A program made the translations under genes and the position numbers. Under the pieces are notes generated by a model that saw only the letters and a program-made list of their open reading frames with translations, searched no databases and was not told the DNA's origin. Below, piece after piece: positions 20,279-32,091 of a DNA stretch of 64,000 nucleotides (its first letter is position 1; each line of letters opens with the position of its first letter). Source of the DNA: Phytophthora sp. 'mugwort' (Eukaryota > Oomycota > Peronosporomycetes > Peronosporales > Peronosporaceae); the NCBI GenBank assembly GCA_033558025.1, contig JAUCEF010000018.1:3534001-3598000 (forward strand), written 5' to 3'.

Positions 20279-20313
20279 ATGGCTACACTTTCTCGAGGCT
20301 AGAAAATAGCGAA

Positions 20314-20351
20314 ATCGCTACCGCTCATATCCCTTAGAGCGGTAGAGCGAT
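20314..20351. promoter_or_regulatory. Inverted repeat in divergent promoter
   Basis: Arms ATCGCTACCGCTC (20314-20326) and GAGCGGTAGAGCGAT (20337-20351) pair except for a two-base bulge. They lie in the 239-bp spacer between the DRAM-like and CEP19-like genes. The spacer also carries TATGGCTACA at 20278-20287, a one-mismatch copy of the recurring motif. A bidirectional regulator site is possible. Confidence 0.4.
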
Positions 20352-20517
20352 ACAGTATAAGTTGTGCTGTGCATGCAGAGTGGCCAAAAATAGTCGAGAA
20401 AATATAGCGGCGTAGTGACAGCATGAGCTTCGTGGTGGGTTAGCGGGGTTACACTAGTGTACCCCTATCGTAACCTACATCGCGAAACGACGCGAACCTT
20501 ATAGCGTCACTTCAGAC

Positions 20518-21345
20518 ATGATCGTACCCACCCGCTTTGGACTCAAGTATGCGCCGATCCCCACGCTGGCGCTCGAGTATGAAGACGATCTGAGAGGTGT
20601 CGTAGATGCAACGGGCACGAGCTCCACCTCCCTGTATGTGCATCGAGATGGCAGTGGCGTAGCACCTCCAGGACCCACCAGGAAGCTGCACGTGGTGGAG
20701 CTCCCGAGACTCACACGGACGTCGGAGACGCAGCAGATCACGCGCCAATTGCAGCAAGACAACGGCCGCTTCTTGGCCCCTGAAGTTGTGAGTGAGGCGC
20801 AATTAAAGCGACTTCTGGACCGACTGGTGCAGAATCTTCCGGGTCCAGCACCAGCGGAGATCAACGAGGATGCAAAGCGTGAACTCCCGTTGCCTGCAGG
20901 TCGAGAAGTTGAGAGCGTACGTGACGAGGAGAAGGCATCGGATAGTGCGTTGGACGAGAGTATGGAAGAATCTGCGATGGAAGAATCGGTCGCTGAAGCT
21001 TCGCGGTCGGACGAGCATGAGGCGTTGCCATCTCAGGTCAAGTTGCGTCCTGAACGCGGTGCTTTCTTATCGCACGAAGGAGATGAAGCTGAGGCGGATG
21101 TACGGCATGTGACGAAACTGGAGGGTCAAGATGAACATGGGGATTTACACCGTAGCGAATTGAACCAGGATGGGAGTCCTCCCACTGCTTCAGCAACGGA
21201 AAAGGAAGAGAGCGAAGCGGAAGCTGAAAAGGATGCAAACAAGACAAAAGCTTTGCGGAGTGAGTCCGATGTGAGCGACGAAGACGTTCAGTCTGAAGAA
21301 CTTGAGTACTTTTCAGAGGACGGGAGTGACGAAGACTCGTTTTAA
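20518..21345 (+). CDS. CEP19-like centrosomal/ciliary protein
   Basis: The single-exon frame encodes 275 residues. Residues 5-25 (TRFGLKYAPIPTLALEYEDD) match the CEP19 start, where 'FG.+Y.PP...L.YE' is conserved. Residues about 60-110 (RKLHVVELPRLTRTSETQQI, VSEAQLKRLLDRLV) match the helical part that follows. Beyond about residue 115 the protein is a long acidic, Ser/Glu-rich tail ending SEDGSDEDSF with no domain. CEP19 recruits the RABL2/IFT machinery at the ciliary base, and the same role in zoospore flagella is inferred. The gene is convergent with the LRRCC1-like gene, only 41 bp away. Confidence 0.65.
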   Translation: MIVPTRFGLKYAPIPTLALEYEDDLRGVVDATGTSSTSLYVHRDGSGVAPPGPTRKLHVVELPRLTRTSETQQITRQLQQDNGRFLAPEVVSEAQLKRLLDRLVQNLPGPAPAEINEDAKRELPLPAGREVESVRDEEKASDSALDESMEESAMEESVAEASRSDEHEALPSQVKLRPERGAFLSHEGDEAEADVRHVTKLEGQDEHGDLHRSELNQDGSPPTASATEKEESEAEAEKDANKTKALRSESDVSDEDVQSEELEYFSEDGSDEDSF

Positions 21346-21386
21346 TATGACAGATACAGTCATAGTTCCTTGTGTACAGAGAAGAT

Positions 21387-24300
21387 CTATGACGCTTCTC
21401 GTTGCAATTGCTCGAATAGAGACTTGATTTGTCGCAAGTTTTCTTTCTTGGCTCGGCGTTCGCGATCAATCTGTGCCAAAAGAATCCGCATATCTCGATC
21501 ATTTTGGGCGCTCTTGTGGCGCTCCTGCTCCAGCGCTACTCGTAACTTGGCATTCTGAGCGGCAATCTGCTCTATTTCAATCGCCAAGACGTCATATTTG
21601 TGCCTCATTTCACTTCTCTCAGCTTCCCATCCATGGAGCTGGGTCTCCCGTTCCTCTTCTGCACCGGCTCGGACGCGCTCCAGTTGTTCACGTTGCTGCT
21701 CAAGATGTTTCGCCATACGCTTTTGGAAAAGTGCGTCCTGATTTTCGAGAACGGTTCGCATACGTTGCATTTCCTGATCAAGAAACTCCAGCGCCGTTGT
21801 CTTTTGCTCCAACGCAGTTCGAAGGGAGACGAGCTCGTCCTCTTTCTTAGGCTTATCTTTCTCCAACGCAGCAAGCTTCGCACTCAGTGTTTCGTTCTTC
21901 ACCTCCTCTTCAGCGGCTTTCTGGAGACTTTCGTCTAACGCGGCCTCCAAGTCTTCAATCTGCGCCTGAAACTCTGCCATTTCATCATTAAATTGCGCGT
22001 CAGATTGCTGGCGCTCGTCCGTCAGCTCTTTGATCTGACGTAGCTGGTCAGCGAGCATGACATCCTTCACCCTGAGAGCAGCACGGAGATCGTCCTCCAG
22101 TTTCGTCCAGGATTCGCGTAGTTCTTCTAATGATTTGATTTCCTCACGCAGTCGCTCACTTTCACGTCTCCTCTCGTCTAGCTCCGCATCCAGTTCGGCC
22201 ACATGGGCAGATTTTTTCTGCTCGTCAATTAGCCGTTGTTCGAGCTCTTTGCGCTTTGCTCTCTCGTCACGGATCTCTGCTTTGAAAGTATCTGAACGCT
22301 TGGCATCTTCCACGAAAAGTTTCTTTTTGTCGTCCGCTAGAATAGCCTCGAGTTTCTCGACCTCAGCTTTCGCAGCAGCCTCACGGTGGAGACTTAGTTG
22401 ATACGCTTCTCGCACACGCTTAATCTCCTTCACACGTTCTTGATTCTTACGTTGCAAGAACTGGAACTTCTGCGCCGTCTGCTGGTATTCCTTACGAAAC
22501 TCCATTTCTACTTGGATAATAGACGCTTGAAGCTGACGTTCGTACAAATCTTGCTGTTGCTGCTGCAACTTGTCTTGGCGCTCACTGTCTTTGACATGCT
22601 GCAATCTCAACGTTTCAATCTCATCTTGGCGAGTAGCTAAATTCTTCTTCAATTGCTGGATTGCATCGTCCTTCTCGATACACTTGTTGTACACAGTTTC
22701 AACGTTTGCCTTGAGCTCGGTTACTTGCTTTTCCAGTTGAGTGCTGCGTTTCTCAGCTTGCTCCACACGGTCCTTATGGTACTTGACTTCGTCCGAGAGC
22801 TGTGTAGCCATTGTTTCATGCGTCTTGCGCGCAAGTTCCAGCTCTCCTGACAAATCATTGACCTTATTCTCACTCTTTTCCAGTGCAGTCGACTTCTGTT
22901 GCAATAGTTCTTCGGCTTCACGAAATCTACAGGTGATAGTGATGGAATCCGCTTCCAGTGCAGCGACCTTTGTCTCTAGCTCTGTTTTCTCCGCGTAGAG
23001 TTGCTCTGTCGCCTGTTGATGCGACGTCTTCGATGATTTGAGGGTATTTTCCCACTCCAATTGCTGCTCTGTTTGTTGAATAACGGTGGTAGATTTGTCG
23101 GATACGGTAGTCGCAGCAGCTTGATCCTTTTCTTTCTGGAGTAAATGGTTTGACATTTCCAGAATAGTGGCTTCTGCTTTGATTGCTCGGGCCTCAGCAG
23201 CTTCCAATTGTTCCTGTAAATCAGCAATTTGCGACTTCATGTCCTTTTCCTTGACGAAGAATTCATTCTCCTTCGTGAGAAAAGCTTTTTCTTTCTCAAG
23301 GAACTCAGTCTCTCTCTGTCCGATGGTTTGCTCACGCTTCAAGATGTCCTTCTCCAGATCCACACTGGTGTTTGTGCTCGTATCCTTCAGGACGATCCGC
23401 TGCTGAGGTTGCTCTTTAACTTCTTCATACTCGAGAGTAGAGACTGGAAGCGGCGGCTTTGAGTCGATAGTGATATGTGCTGACACCTTCGTCATTTCGT
23501 CATGCCGATGATGGTTCGCGGGCTCTACAGTTCCAACGTGAGCTTGAATACTTGGAGGTAGCGGTCGGAATCGTCCACCATTGGACTGATTGTTAAAGCG
23601 TCGACTTTGTAGCGAATCACCTCGTTCGACACGTTCAGGTGTTGCTGGCGCTTGATTGACGTCACGTGGACTGCGACTAGGATGTCGTTCGCTACGTTTG
23701 TTTTCCACAATTCGGCGCACGAGTGAACGATACTTTGGCATATGAAGGCTACCCATCTCTTTCAAGAACTCGACATCTTCCTCATCCAGCAATTCCAGCT
23801 TTGGTAACATCTACGAGTCCCACAAGAAAAAGATCGTCAGACACGAAAAACTTTCAAACAACGTAACTGCACGTTTTGTACCTCGATAATGGCATGGTGA
23901 TACCCATCAACGTCGCACACCGGGTTAGCTTGATTGCCATCTGCCGCTTGAAGTCGGAGGTGCGAGAGTCGCTACCGAAAAGTTCACATCCATCCCCTAA
24001 TAAGCACTCAGCAAGCAGCCAAACAAGGTCCATAAATACCTTAAGACGTTGTAATGAGACCAAGTCGTTCAACTCTGCGATCTCGTTGCCACGAAGGTCG
24101 AGGTACCGCAGCTTCGGGAACTTTATGGGGCGTGTCAAACCGTCCAAACCTTGTAGACTGCCAGCATCAACTGCATTCGTAAGAAATAGAACCCAAGTTA
24201 CCATTTAATATTGTAGTAAACCCACCAGTTGTGTGCCATAGACAGCTCCTCTAGATGTGGCAGCTGAGGGAACCCTCGCGTGGACGAAATGCTGCCCATT

Positions 24301-24783
24301 GACACACCAGCAAGTCAGCTACAGCACGGTAGAAGCGCACTATAGACCTTCAGACACCTATTAGCCGACAGATCTAGCACCCGGAGATGCACCAGCGGCT
24401 GCAGCGCATGAAACGCGATCTCGTCGATGCAGTTGCTCGAGAGACAGAGCTCCACCACTCTACCGACACCAAACATCCGTGAGCTACAGCCACAATTGTC
24501 GCTGGCATTGTCTGAGCTTATACCCAGTGAAAGCCTCCAGTCCGTCAAGTGAATTGATTGAGTTCCCGTGTAGATTCATCTGCTCCACCAGCTCATCGCA
24601 CTCGTCGTCGTTGGCCTGGTCGCGATTGCGTTTAGTATAAAGTACGAGCGACCGAGCAAATGGTGACGCACGTACGAGGTCGTCGATGAATTCCAAGCCG
24701 GCGTTGACGTGACTAACGACGATAGGGCCGAGAGCAGGCTCCAGGGCGTCGTCGGGGGCCGGTGGCGGTGGCGGCGTAGCCAT
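21387..24783 (-). CDS. LRR plus coiled-coil centrosomal protein (LRRCC1-like), seven exons
   Basis: Exons are 24783-24524, 24459-24358, 24291-24226, 24157-24040, 23971-23882 and 23810-21387 plus their 64-71 nt introns; on this count there are six exons, all phases agree and 1019 residues result. The splices rebuild leucine-rich repeats: QMNLHGNSINSLDGLEAF, VVELCLSSNCIDEI, LRVLDLSANSISS, LEELSMAHNCLQGLDGL and LRYLDLRGNEIAELNDL. The LRR cap NPVCDVDGYHHAIIE then runs into MLPKLELLDEEDV. The remaining 750 residues are almost continuous coiled coil rich in Glu, Lys and Gln. LRR cap plus long coiled coil is the architecture of LRRCC1, a centriole and ciliary protein. Other LRR/coiled-coil ciliary families remain possible. 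A proline-rich start (MATPPPPPAP) precedes the repeats. Confidence 0.72.
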
Positions 24784-26404
24784 GCCGGTAAAGTAAGGGG
24801 AAAAATGGCGCGACGTTAGAATTCAAATCTGATTCGACAAAAATCATTAATTTGAAAAGCTGCTTCAACATGCGGTTCATGTACTGAGTTAGCTTAGATG
24901 TAGAGGGCGGGAAGTGTCGTTTTGCTACATACGTAACTTGGATAGTAGTAAGGTCTCAGGCCTCAGCGCCGAGCCCCGAATTCGGCAACTTCATCCTGTA
25001 CGTTTTGTGGGAACTCTCAAGCTCGCCAAGCTGGTTTGATAATGTTTGTGGTACGTCGCATGTTGCTCAGGGTCGGCACGGGCGGACAGAACATTCATAT
25101 TGATGAAGGATGAACTTTTCCATCTCGTCAGTATTACAGCTTTATGAGGATCATGACACTAACTCGCAAATGTTTTTTTATCGATCGAGTTGTGGTAAAT
25201 GTGTCACTGCTTGTTCCTTCACAATTCAAATTTGCCATCCATACTTGCACGCTCCGACGAGCTGGCACGTATTGCTGACACAGTGCGATCGGCGTTCAGC
25301 TATCACATGATCTCCCTCCATCACAAACTTAGCACTGACACGCATGGTCACTCGTGAGCAATCAAACTTCACCAACTAAAACTCAGATATGGCTTGTTCA
25401 GAATTTAAAGACACCCAAGAGCTAGGCTTCTACCAGGTATACCGAACTCGACCCATTCCGCTCTCCATTGTCACATTGCTCTCAAATATCGCCTCGCTGC
25501 CCACTTTTGCCTCGCTCGTAAATGTCACTCGCTATTCATTGTGACCTCGCTACACGCTGTAAGCTTGCTCTCAAATGTCACGCACTTTCCATTGTCACTG
25601 TCGCCTCGATCTCAAATGTGACTCGCATACTACTGCCAACTCGATCTCGCGCACTACTTTAGCCTTGCGCTCACTGGGTATCCCCGCGCTTGTCGACACT
25701 CAATACTTGGAGACTCAAAATGAAAGCGTCGTTCGGGGTTCGCTGAAGAAGCGACTTGGTGGGCGTGTGCGTCGCTAATCTATAGCGCAAAGTTGCAGAC
25801 ATCGGCCGACACTGCCGAAGACATAAATATGCAAAATGAAAAGTCACTAGAGTCGAAAGGGTCATGTGCACTGTGGTGGGGCTTGTCTACTGTATCCCCG
25901 ACATCGGTTAGAGTTGTGCCTCTGGCAAGGGAGCTGCTATCTACAGTGCGGATCTGGCTCGAGCAATGTACAATCCAATAGAGTTATGGAAATTAAAGAA
26001 ACTGGCATAAACCGTATTCTTGATCCTGTTATCAACGTCATCCATTAAGTATTTCTCCCCAAGCTTTAATCCAGAAATCTCCATACCGCTAAAGCCATGA
26101 ACTTTGATAAGCTTCTTGAGAAGTGAATCATACTTTTGAATTGTACTGCTGAATCTGTAAGTCGACTTTGCTAATGTAATCAAACACATATTTTAGCAAA
26201 GATTTGGCTCATCATTACAAAACATTCTTCTTCCCCGGGACATACTGCCAGCTACTGATACCGAAACATGAATGTGCTCATTCGTGAAGACTGTACTTTC
26301 ACTGTGTTGGATACCCGCCGGCTGTAGTATGGCCTCCAAGTAATACACGATGAAGTGATCGACCTATTGATCAATCTTTTAATGGACTACTTCGTTAGCA
26401 TTGC
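24784..26404. other. Gene-poor stretch, no gene recognised
   Basis: Short frames only, none recognised. The part at about 25440-25680 is loosely repetitive, with CTCGCTCTCAAATGTCAC-like words recurring. An 82-codon minus-strand frame at 26189-25941 (KYLMDDVDNRIKNTVYASFF) has no family I recognise and may be transposon debris. Confidence 0.4.
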
Positions 26405-26422
26405 TTCGATAGCGTTCTGAGG
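26405..26422. repeat. Target-site duplication, left copy (LINE copy A)
   Basis: TTCGATAGCGTTCTGAGG is repeated exactly at 27413-27430, bracketing the truncated LINE copy. Confidence 0.85.
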
Positions 26423-27412
26423 GGTTAACAAAAATACCTTACACTTCAAGGCTAGTAAGCAACCTACTTAGCTACCCTACTTGCTATTTGGGATCGATTT
26501 GGGTCATGTGGACCCAAAACTTAGGTACGGAGTATCCGATTGGTGTCCAAAAAGGTCCATTTTCTCGAAAGTGGGTACCCAGAAAGATCCATTTTAGTGT
26601 CCAGGAGGAAACTGGTGGACGTCCCGAGACGTCTCTGGGCCGAGTTGGGCATTTGCAGGACCTTTCCGATGGGGTCTATACAAAAACCAAGTTTAACCCG
26701 ATGAACCAGGTGGTGGTGAGCCACCTACTTCTAGTGAGCTCAGATAGCTCAGCTGGTTAAGCATCCAGTGTCGGACGGAAGCGGCCAGGATTCAATCCTC
26801 GGGCCGACCAGATCTTTCGGATGATGATTGGGGCTTGGCCGCGAAGGTTGGGATATCTGGTCTTGTGACTGGACTGGTGGTCTTGGGGGCTACTGGGCGC
26901 CGTCTCATGGGCTGTAGGCCTGGAAGCACGGTTAGACCCGGTAGTTCTTGAGACTGCTTGACCGGGCACTTCAATAGGAGAGATGGGGGTCGTGGTCTAG
27001 AGGGGCAAAGCCTCCCAGTCGTCGTCTCATGGGCTTGTAGGCCTGGTAGTACGCGCGGCTCGGGAGTGTGGCGCCGCTCTAGACCTCGATCCAAGGAGTA
27101 GTCTAGTGATGTCGTGCATGCCATAACACGCGTAAGCGTCTGTAGCGTGTCGCTTTCTTCACCCGCCTGTCCGCCAACGTGGGGCCCCGCCTGGGTTCAA
27201 TAATCGACACCGCCTACGGGTACAGCAGACACAAGGCAACGCCCGCTAAGCGATCGGAAATGGAGCCGGGAACTTGGCGTATGGGCGTGAAAGTGGTGGA
27301 GACTGAAGCGAGTAATGGCCGAGCACTCCGGCGGCGGATTGTAAGAAATCAGGATGAAGCATTGAGCTTGTGGCCTTACCTTCGGGCCACAGGCGTCTCT
27401 TTCCGGCTACGG
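26423..27412 (-). mobile_element. 5'-truncated LINE, copy A (3' UTR only)
   Basis: This 990-bp block is closely similar to 59223-60220, the 3' end of the large LINE at the right edge, and in the same orientation. It is flanked by a perfect 18-bp target duplication, as target-primed reverse transcription leaves. The 3' terminus (plus-strand left end, GTTAACAAAAATACC) is shared by all three copies, while the 5' limits differ, as expected for 5' truncation. It carries no coding region. Short reading frames on both strands are incidental. The 3' tail lacks a clear poly(A). Confidence 0.8.
26738..26810 (+). other. tRNA-like block with A-box and B-box (antisense in LINE copy A)
   Basis: TAGCTCAGCTGGTTAAG matches a tRNA A box and GGATTCAATCC a B box, separated by tRNA-like spacing; the block ends GCCGACCA. 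The acceptor arms do not pair, so it is not a working tRNA. It reads opposite to the LINE. Confidence 0.55.
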
Positions 27413-28084
27413 TTCGATAGCGTTCTGAGGCGGTCGGTATATAGTTGGCTCAGCTAGGAAGCTCTCAGCATTAACCGTCTCACATTGGTTCTTCTTATGG
27501 TTGCTATGCTTGTCAGCGCTAACGAAGATCATTTTATACTTAGGGTATTGGTACTTGCTTTGTAGCATATCAATGCATTTAGTGTATTGAGCGTGGTTCT
27601 CATGAGATAGAATGTCCATGGATTCAAACTCCTTGTCCGAGCGACGGATGCATTCAACGCCCCCTAAGTCAACATCCTTTTTTATAATCATTGATCGCGA
27701 GCTGGAAGCAGTCCTCAACCTCGTAGAATTGTAGGAGATCAATAGGCTTAGCTTCTTTTTTTTGTAGTTATTACCCTTGAAAGAGCAGTAGGGTTTTAAT
27801 GCCTCCTTCACTTGAGCTTGGATTCTACTAGGGTCCTTATTAGGGTATTGCAGCGAATGCCATGCAACACAATGATGACGCATTTGTTGTTCGTCTTGAG
27901 AAACTGATGACATGCTTGTTTTCGCGAATACCTTAGGAATGACAGATTCGCTATTACCAAGAGCATGGCTGCGATGGTAGATGAAAATCTTAAAGCCAAT
28001 AATCGCCTTGACCAACATGAGCACACTAAGTGCGGCACTGACATTTTGGCTGGAAATGCGTTCAGTCCGGCGATGATGAGTCAT
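27407..28084 (-). other. Unrecognised 225-codon reading frame ending at the LINE insertion
   Basis: An open frame starting MTHHRRTERISSQNVSAALS runs toward the target duplication of LINE copy A, and its last codons and stop lie in the LINE. Before insertion the frame would have continued only a few codons into the sequence now at 26404 (AIEAMLTK, then stop). It is Lys/Ser-rich with no domain I recognise. It sits beside Copia fragments, so it may be transposon-derived. Whether it was ever a host gene is unclear. Confidence 0.3.
27413..27430. repeat. Target-site duplication, right copy (LINE copy A)
   Basis: Exact repeat of 26405-26422. Confidence 0.85.
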
Positions 28085-28099
28085 AGCTGGGTTACCATT

Positions 28100-29960
28100 A
28101 AATTAAGTAACTTGCTTCGTACGTAACAACGGCCCAATACCACTTTGCTGGTCACTCTCTTCATTTTCGCCATCAGGTAGTTGATATTCTAACCCATTAT
28201 CTTCATTGACAATTCGGAGCGGGCCGTCTCGCGACGAAATGATATCCGGGACTGGATGAATGCTTGGCGGTTCCAAACACAACGCTTCGGCTGTGCATGA
28301 CTTGGTGGCCGTGCCCAGATAGATAGACGGAGTAGCCCTTGCGTTTTGGGTCACTGCTGAGTCGATGACCGTCTTACCTTTAGGCCGAAACTGATGGTGT
28401 GTGATCTTTTCTCAGAAGGTATGAGGACCGCGCATCGCTGGCAAAACGTCTTGACTAACTTCATGTCAGGTTTTCGCCCCCAAAAGGGGTCTTATCCTCA
28501 TCCATACGAGAGAGTACTCTGTTCCTGGCGTATAACCGCGCTTCTCACTACGTACTCTCATAGATAGTGGGGAAACTTAGCTTGTAGCAAGAGCGCTCGG
28601 CTGCATCAGCAATTGTAAGGTGAGTGTGTTTTATAACGTCATTCTGGTGATGCACTTCCGGTTTAGACATCTCCACTGTGATTCCTTCGTCGCTTCATAA
28701 ATCGCGGAAGTCATCAGCTATAAACTCGCCACCATTGTCGGATCTGTAGACCTTGGTACCGTCCAGCTTGTCAAAACGCCGATTTACAAGATTCATGTAG
28801 TTCCGAAAACAGCTTGATGCCTCACTCGTCATTTCGATGAATAAATAGTCGTGTATCCTTTTCATTTCACTGCGTAGAAGAAGCGATTGCCATTGTAGCT
28901 CTTCCGGAATGGCCCCGCGAGATCACTATGACAGACTACGTTTTTATCGTAAAGAGGCCCGACGCGGAGCAGGCGATCGGGTAATTTTGCTCATGTTTCA
29001 GACTTCGCATGGCTTGGAAAGCGTGAGAGGCCGACGATCTTAAGCCCTTTGACAGCGTCGGGCTTCGCTAGTTCAGCAATAGCGTTAACATTCAGATGGC
29101 CCAATCTCTGATACCAGTCTTCGATGGAGTTTAGCCGTAATGCCGATGTAGCAACTTCAGCAGGGATGTTCAAAGCATATACCCCTCGGCCGCACGATAC
29201 CACGCATGATCGGCTGGTCGTAAATCAAACACTCCTTGTCAGTAAATTCTACTTTCATGCCGCGGTCAATAAGTCACTTCCCCGAATTGATGTTTCAGGG
29301 TGGGAGCGTAGACAACGTTGTCAAGTACGGCTCCATTGAGATTATTCAGCATAATTTTTTTCCTTTTTGGTGGTGCAAATGCGATCGCCATCGGCAATCG
29401 CGACAGCATGAGTCTCACAATCTTGAAGGTCATGGAGGAGACCTCGCGTTCCGGTCATATGGTACATAGACCCGGAGACGATAATCAGGGCGTCTGTGAT
29501 AATTCCTGGTTTGAAATTGTCCGGCTCTCAAAGACTCCCGCGAATTTCAGTTCATTGCTAATGGATGGTACAATTATACTGACAACTTTCGCATGGTCGT
29601 TTTGAGCATCTGAGAGGATCGTGAGTACTCATTACGCCTTCGAGCAATGGCAGCAGCGACAACGCCGAGTGGATTGGAGACATGCAACTCAAACAGCGCT
29701 GGTCCGGAGATGTGGCTCAAATGGTATAGCCCTCGCTTAATATGAGAGAGGTACAAGGATCGATACGCTGCTTCTCCACCGAACGCATGAGCCACGTCGA
29801 CACACCTGCGTCAAGCGCTCCGGGTTCAGCAGAGCCGTCGAAAGGCTCGATCTTGAACGTTTTAATCACTCGTTCGTATCGCGACTCGTTCGCTTCAACA
29901 CCATGGGTGTTTCTACCACGTCCACCACTTGCAGCGTTATGTTCTTTTTCGCATTGAAGA
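28100..29960 (-). mobile_element. Ty1/Copia retrotransposon fragment 2 (gag to integrase), degenerate
   Basis: On the minus strand a gag-like start (ERVIKTFKIEPFDGSAEPG, about 29890-29830) is followed by a gag-pre-integrase motif DWYQRLGHLNVNAIAEL at about 29120-29060. The integrase core RSDNGGEFIADDFRDL lies at about 28750-28700, with a stop directly after. A linker-like frame follows at 28354-28103. Many stops and frame changes show that it is dead. No reverse transcriptase region or LTR pair was found, so the 3' half is missing. Confidence 0.7.
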
Positions 29961-32091
29961 CCCTCGGCAGCATGTCCTTCCTCGTGTTGGTGGTCGTTGG
30001 CGTGTTCTTTTCAGACGTGAAGACTACAGTGTGCCTTAGCGTTTGTGCATCAGGAGCAAAAGTAGTATTTGCTTGAGTCGAATTTCGACATCCCCGTGTC
30101 TTAGAGAATGCCTGCCTTAGCCAGATCCTGCATAATGCAAAAATTAGGATGACCCATTCGTTTGTGCCAGAGTAAAATATTATCGAACGTACCAGATTTG
30201 GCCACGTTGGCCGCTTGGTCAGTGTTCACCGGGCGAGCATCGAATTGGTAGAGGCGAATACCATTTCCAGTCTTGGCTTCGAACTTGGTTCCGCAATCGA
30301 AGAACAGGATGTATTTTTTGGCGTTTTGGAAACTTGATCTTGTAGTCGGTTTCGACAGCTTGACGGACAGAGAGACAAGTGTTAAACTTGAGTGCAGGCG
30401 CATACAGTACGTTGTTCAGGGTAACGACTCTGTCGTTCCCGTCGTGTCTTTGATAGTCAGCTTCACGTCACCTGTTCCTGTAATGAGGATCTGGTGATTG
30501 CCCCCGACCGTGATGGACTTACTCTCGGTCAGTTTTAAGGTCTCAAACCAGTTTTGGTTGGACGTGATGTGGAGAGTGCAACCGGAATCGATCGTCCACG
30601 TTGGATCGTGGTGACTTGCGCAGTGGGGCCCGTCTCCTCAGTTTCTCGGGTGAGGTCGAGCGTTGTAATGGCAATTATGCCATTCTCGCTGCTGTCAGAT
30701 GCATTGCCGTCTAGATTGCGTCGACCGTAAACTGGTTTAGTTTTCCTTGGTCGCTTTTTGGTCTTGATTTCCAGGGCGATCTTGGCGTTTTCCATTATGG
30801 ACGCGATTGTTGTTTCCACGACCATTATCGTTGGTCCGTGAGTTGTTGCGCGATTCCCCCCCCTGTAGTCACCCTTGTAAGGGTGCTGACGTTGCGTGCC
30901 CTGTGGCGCCTTCAGCTCAAAGTTGGCAGGAAGAACCGTACCAGCCTTGATTTGACCGTCACGTAGTGGACGCTGCAGAATGTAGCAGTCCACAGTGTCG
31001 TGGTGGCAGTATGTGCACTTCAATGCAGCTATGACTGCTGTCTCCGTCTTGGTAGCGACTTGGAGAGCCGCCGGCATTGGAATTGGCATTGTGGCTTTTT
31101 GAAGGGCTCTCTCATATCGGGTCTCCTTGGACTCCGGTGTCCCTTTTCTGAGGACGTAGCGATTGCGCGCTAGTACCTTTGTCTCCATGTGCCGTTTCAA
31201 ATCTTCGTACGGGACGAACTTCCGGCTGCCTATCCAGAGTACACGTTCAGGCTTCCACTCATTGGGGAGGGGGTGACAGATAGAGGATTTTTTTCTCGTC
31301 GCTCAGCACACTGCTCGTGGCTTCCCCGCGGCTGCCTTCGTAGCGCCTTCCAAGTCGATGATGAAAGTCATGAGGTCTGAACCTTTCTCGTATTTGGAGG
31401 GCCATCAGGTACGACTGGATGTAGTACGGGTCACCGTGGATGGCGGCGCCTTCGTACTTGCTACAGAGCGTTCGAAATCTCACACGCCGTAGTATTTATC
31501 GTTTACCATGAGAACGTGCTGATCATCGATGGTTTTAATGAGGAAGGATTTAGCCTTTGCTTCATCGAATTACAGCTTCTTCGACCTCAGCTTCAGGCTC
31601 TTGGCTTTCTGCTTCTCAACCCGCTTCATATTCTCACGTTCTTAGCAGTCGATGACTGGATTAAGGGTGGTTGTACCTGCAGTATTTCCACGCCGCCGTC
31701 GTCTCCAGCGGTAGCGGTTTCCGAACTTGAGTCGGAGGAGGACTCACTCGGTGAGGAGTCCCCCATATTGTCGGCCTTGAGCACACCAGCGGCATGTAGC
31801 GCGGCCTCTATGTCTCTCATGTCGGAGCGCTGGTTGAGTTCTTCATCCGAAGAGAAATCGAAGTCGTCGTCGCCCGCATAGTCGGCTTGGGGCGACAAGG
31901 CCGATCAGGTTCTTGTCTTCGAGGGCGGCGATCACACGAGTCTTCCAGATCACGAAGTTCCGGTCATTAAGACGCGGAAAATCGCGGTCGTTGGCGCTTG
32001 AGTCTTGAGTAGATGAAAGGATATCCAATTGCGATTGAGAGTTATAGTTGTCGGCATTTTGCAGTAGCCACAGCCATTGAGTATATACCAT
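29961..32091 (-). mobile_element. Ty1/Copia retrotransposon fragment 1 (gag, protease, gag-pre-integrase), degenerate
   Basis: The minus strand shows gag text (LNDRNFVIWKTRVIAALEDK, 31960-31900) and an acidic Ser-rich part. A CCHC-like knuckle (CTYCHHDTVDC) lies at about 31020 and the Copia protease motif WTIDSGCTLHI at about 30600-30570. A second gag-pre-integrase motif (LLWHKRMGHPNFC) follows at about 30170. Two distinct gag-pre-integrase motifs in the cluster mean at least two elements are present. Frameshifts and stops break the polyprotein several times. LTRs were not identified. Confidence 0.75.

Noticed and set aside
25440..25680. Possible CRISPR-like or satellite array
   Set aside because: Words recur loosely with no constant unit or spacer length.
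26738..26810. A functional tRNA gene
   Set aside because: A-box and B-box are present, but the acceptor stem does not pair and the block is part of the LINE 3' UTR in every copy.
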